Assembly: GCA_903930035.1 (NCBI GenBank)
Contig: CAIYXG010000364.1
Coordinates: forward strand, 1 to 13,429
Origin: an uncultured Actinomycetes bacterium
GTDB lineage: Bacteria; Actinomycetota; Acidimicrobiia; Acidimicrobiales; Microtrichaceae
DNA: 13,429 nucleotides
Direction of reading: 5' to 3'
Shown: piece by piece, positions 12,005 through 13,429 of the stretch
Layout of the letters: each line of letters begins with the position of its first letter
Position numbering within the stretch: position 1 is the stretch's first letter
Notes under the pieces: model-generated
Database searches by the model: none
Told to the model about the DNA's origin: nothing
Seen by the model: only the letters and a program-made list of their open reading frames with translations
Translations under genes and position numbers: made by a program

Positions 12005-13144
12005 TCAGTCAGTACCGCGTTCAGCAGAGGTCGGGGGCCGCGGCACCGCACGGCTCAGATGCACCGGTGCGGCGACCCCCGACAGGACATGTGGTCCTAG
12101 TGGGACCACCTCCCAGACAGCAGGGTCGAGCGTGCGCTCCACCTCTGCGGTGACGACGACGCCGCCCGGGTTGGCCACCTTCCCGGCTCGCGCCACCGTG
12201 TTCACCAACGGACCGAAGTAGTCGCCGTCCCTCGCGGTCACGACGCCGAACCCCACCGCACCGCGAGCACTCGGCAGGTCGGCGTCGTGCTCGGCAAGGT
12301 CACAGATCGCCAGCGCGACCTTCGTGAGCCGACTCGGGTCCTCGGCGACGACCATGGCCTCGTCGCCGATCAGCTTGACGAGCCGCGCGCCGTGCTCGGC
12401 CGCCACCGCCGCCGCCTGCATCTCGAACCTTCGCAGCGCCGCCGAGTGCTGGGCAGCGTCGACGTCCTCGGCCCAGCTGGTCGAGCCGACCAGGTCGACG
12501 AACGCAACCGCAGACCGCAGCTCGCCGGCCATCAGCGAATGGACGAACCCGACGTCGCGCAACGCCTGTTCCGCCAGGAGGTTGCGCACCACACCACTGA
12601 CCTGCACCCAGGCAGCGATCGCCGTCTCGTTGGCCTGCGACCACTGGAGCTCGGTCCGACGTTCCGATCCCGAGTTCGTGCTGCCGCCGAACATCGCCCG
12701 CGCCGCCTCCATCACCCGGGCAGTGGACCACCCCAGCACCCTGACGAACGAGAGCGTGTCGTCCTTGCCGAACAGCGCAGCGCCCAGCTGGTACGTCGCG
12801 AGGTCCTCGACCACGGTCTCTGGCATCGACGGCTCCGTGGGGTCGATCACCGGGAACCCGAAGGCGTGCCGCATCTCGACCACGGTGTCGACAGTGACGC
12901 CGGCGCGCGCTGCCGCCTCCTCGGCACTGATCAACGGCGGCGGCTGGTCGACCGAGCGGGCGGCGACGCCCATCACGTGCGAGCGCGCCGCCCAGGCGAT
13001 GATCTCGTCGACCTCGAAGCGGCCCAGCAGGTGCGAGAGCAGCTCGAGGCGTTCGTCGGCGGTCGGCGAGTCCGGGGCGAACAGCCCCGCCTCCTCGAGC
13101 ACCGCGAGGGTCTCAGGAGCGATCGGCGGGCTCAGCTCGTCCAC
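12005..13144 (-). CDS. Class III adenylate cyclase with N-terminal regulatory domain
   Basis: This soluble 379-residue protein makes cAMP from ATP. Residues about 1-160 resemble the Ad_Cy_reg domain of mycobacterial cyclases such as Rv1264, an all-helical autoinhibitory module with a MerR-like stretch E-E-A-A-A-R-A-G-V (75-83). The cyclase homology domain runs from about 205: metal-binding Asp217 in A-F-V-D-L-V-G-S-T, Lys257 and Asp261 in L-V-K-L-I-G-D-E, Asp308 in D-Y-F-G (adenine recognition), and the transition-state pair Asn315 and Arg319 in V-N-T-V-A-R. All six canonical residues are present, so it should be active as a homodimer. Glu follows the second metal Asp instead of the more usual Gly, as in several actinobacterial cyclases. 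GTG 13144 is supported by a -10 hexamer 7 nt ahead. No receptor or transmembrane part is seen. Confidence 0.92.
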   Translation of the reverse strand: MDELSPPIAPETLAVLEEAGLFAPDSPTADERLELLSHLLGRFEVDEIIAWAARSHVMGVAARSVDQPPPLISAEEAAARAGVTVDTVVEMRHAFGFPVIDPTEPSMPETVVEDLATYQLGAALFGKDDTLSFVRVLGWSTARVMEAARAMFGGSTNSGSERRTELQWSQANETAIAAWVQVSGVVRNLLAEQALRDVGFVHSLMAGELRSAVAFVDLVGSTSWAEDVDAAQHSAALRRFEMQAAAVAAEHGARLVKLIGDEAMVVAEDPSRLTKVALAICDLAEHDADLPSARGAVGFGVVTARDGDYFGPLVNTVARAGKVANPGGVVVTAEVERTLDPAVWEVVPLGPHVLSGVAAPVHLSRAVPRPPTSAERGTD

Positions 13145-13157
13145 GGGCCACAGCGTA
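13145..13157 (-). promoter_or_regulatory. -10 element of leaderless promoter for cyclase
   Basis: On the minus strand TACGCT is followed by a 7-nt spacer (GTGGCCC) and GTG 13144. It separates the cyclase from the HepT gene upstream. Confidence 0.55.
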
Positions 13158-13222
13158 GGCCTCGGACCGCCCGCGTCGACCCTCGCCGGAGCGCAGCAGG
13201 TGCGTCAGCCCTTGCGCTCGCA

Positions 13223-13252
13223 CCGGTACACATTCGTCTACCGGAAGAATGT
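13223..13252. repeat. Interlocked inverted repeats downstream of the HepT-like gene
   Basis: Two inverted repeats overlap: CCGGTA (13223-13228) with TACCGG (13239-13244), perfect, and ACATTCGTC (13230-13238) with GAAGAATGT (13244-13252), one mismatch. They lie in the 125-bp gap between the hepT-like stop and the cyclase promoter. No U tract follows, so a regulatory or attachment role is as plausible as termination. The rest of the gap is featureless. Confidence 0.4.
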
Positions 13253-13269
13253 AGAGGCGCGAACTGAAC

Positions 13270-13429
13270 TCAGCCGGCGCCGAGGTGTCGCACGAGGTCT
13301 GGCACCGACGACGTGGCGATGCTCCACACCTGCTCGACGTCCACACGGTGGTAGTGGTGTGCCAAGAGGACCCGCAGGGCGACGATGTCGCTCCACGGCA
13401 CGTCCGGGTGCGCTGCTCTGAACTTGTCG
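13270..13429 (-). CDS. HepT-type HEPN toxin (DUF86), C-terminal part only
   Basis: The last 52 codons of a minus-strand gene run off the window's right edge. They translate to H-P-D-V-P-W-S-D-I-V-A-L-R followed by V-L-L-A-H-H-Y and then V-D-V-E-Q-V-W, which is the conserved end of DUF86/HepT proteins. The catalytic HEPN motif RX4HXY is intact (codons at 13351-13374: R-VLLA-H-H-Y); the Asn that normally follows the Arg is Val here. HepT toxins are RNases neutralised by the partner MntA, a minimal nucleotidyltransferase that modifies the motif tyrosine. If the pair is conserved, mntA lies just beyond the edge; it is not visible. The codon use looks less GC-rich than the neighbours, as expected for a mobile toxin-antitoxin module. 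Confidence 0.75.
   Translation of the reverse strand, partial: DKFRAAHPDVPWSDIVALRVLLAHHYHRVDVEQVWSIATSSVPDLVRHLGAG

Noticed and set aside
13113..13346. 77-codon minus-strand frame across the HepT end and the cyclase start
   Set aside because: It overlaps the HepT tail, which matches a known family in another frame, and shows no motif. A shorter version from ATG 13233 has no convincing SD.
1..13429. Search for tRNA, rRNA, CRISPR arrays, insertion sequences, transposases and prophage genes
   Set aside because: No cloverleaf-like sequence, direct-repeat array, transposase or integrase motif was seen on either strand.

Overview
The window is a GC-rich (well over two thirds G+C by eye), tightly packed bacterial chromosome segment. 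High GC, GTG starts, overlapping stop/start codons, and the families present (CGNR regulator, DUF1272, mycobacterial-style class III cyclase, GtrA, paired PlsC acyltransferases) point to an actinobacterium. An Acidimicrobiia-like lineage is a reasonable guess but is not proven by the sequence. I find 16 protein genes (two cut by the window edges). I see no tRNA, rRNA, CRISPR array or insertion sequence, and no gene-free stretch longer than about 300 bases; the largest gap is about 206 bp (9072-9277).

Left part (1-3253, + strand): a four-gene operon with overlapping ends. It encodes a GT4 glycosyltransferase (5' end missing), a SAM methyltransferase, a QW-motif alpha/alpha-toroid protein of the prenyltransferase/terpene-cyclase fold, and a small single-pass membrane protein. 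Its product is unknown; a glycosylated, methylated lipid or surface glycan is the natural guess. It converges on a minus-strand pair (3260-4466), a GtrA-type membrane protein followed by a Methyltransf_24/CmcI-like methyltransferase. Divergent from gtrA is a TesB-type acyl-CoA thioesterase overlapping a lipoprotein PQQ-type sugar dehydrogenase (4538-6587).

Middle (6629-9988): two convergent PlsC-type acyltransferases, a CutA protein, a RibD-C/DHFR-like reductase and a three-helix membrane protein of unknown function.

Right part (9993-13429, all minus strand): a DJ-1/PfpI protein of the isonitrile-hydratase type; an operon of RidA-like protein, CGNR zinc-finger regulator and DUF1272 Cys-rich protein, headed by a palindromic operator; a class III adenylate cyclase with an N-terminal regulatory domain; and at the edge the C-terminal part of a HepT-type HEPN toxin with its RX4HXY motif.

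The most consistent non-coding signal is that all ten genes that head a transcription unit have a -10-like hexamer (TANNNT in seven, GANNNT in three) ending 5-8 nt before the start codon. Internal operon genes often have Shine-Dalgarno sequences instead. This is the pattern of leaderless transcripts, and it was used here to choose several start codons.
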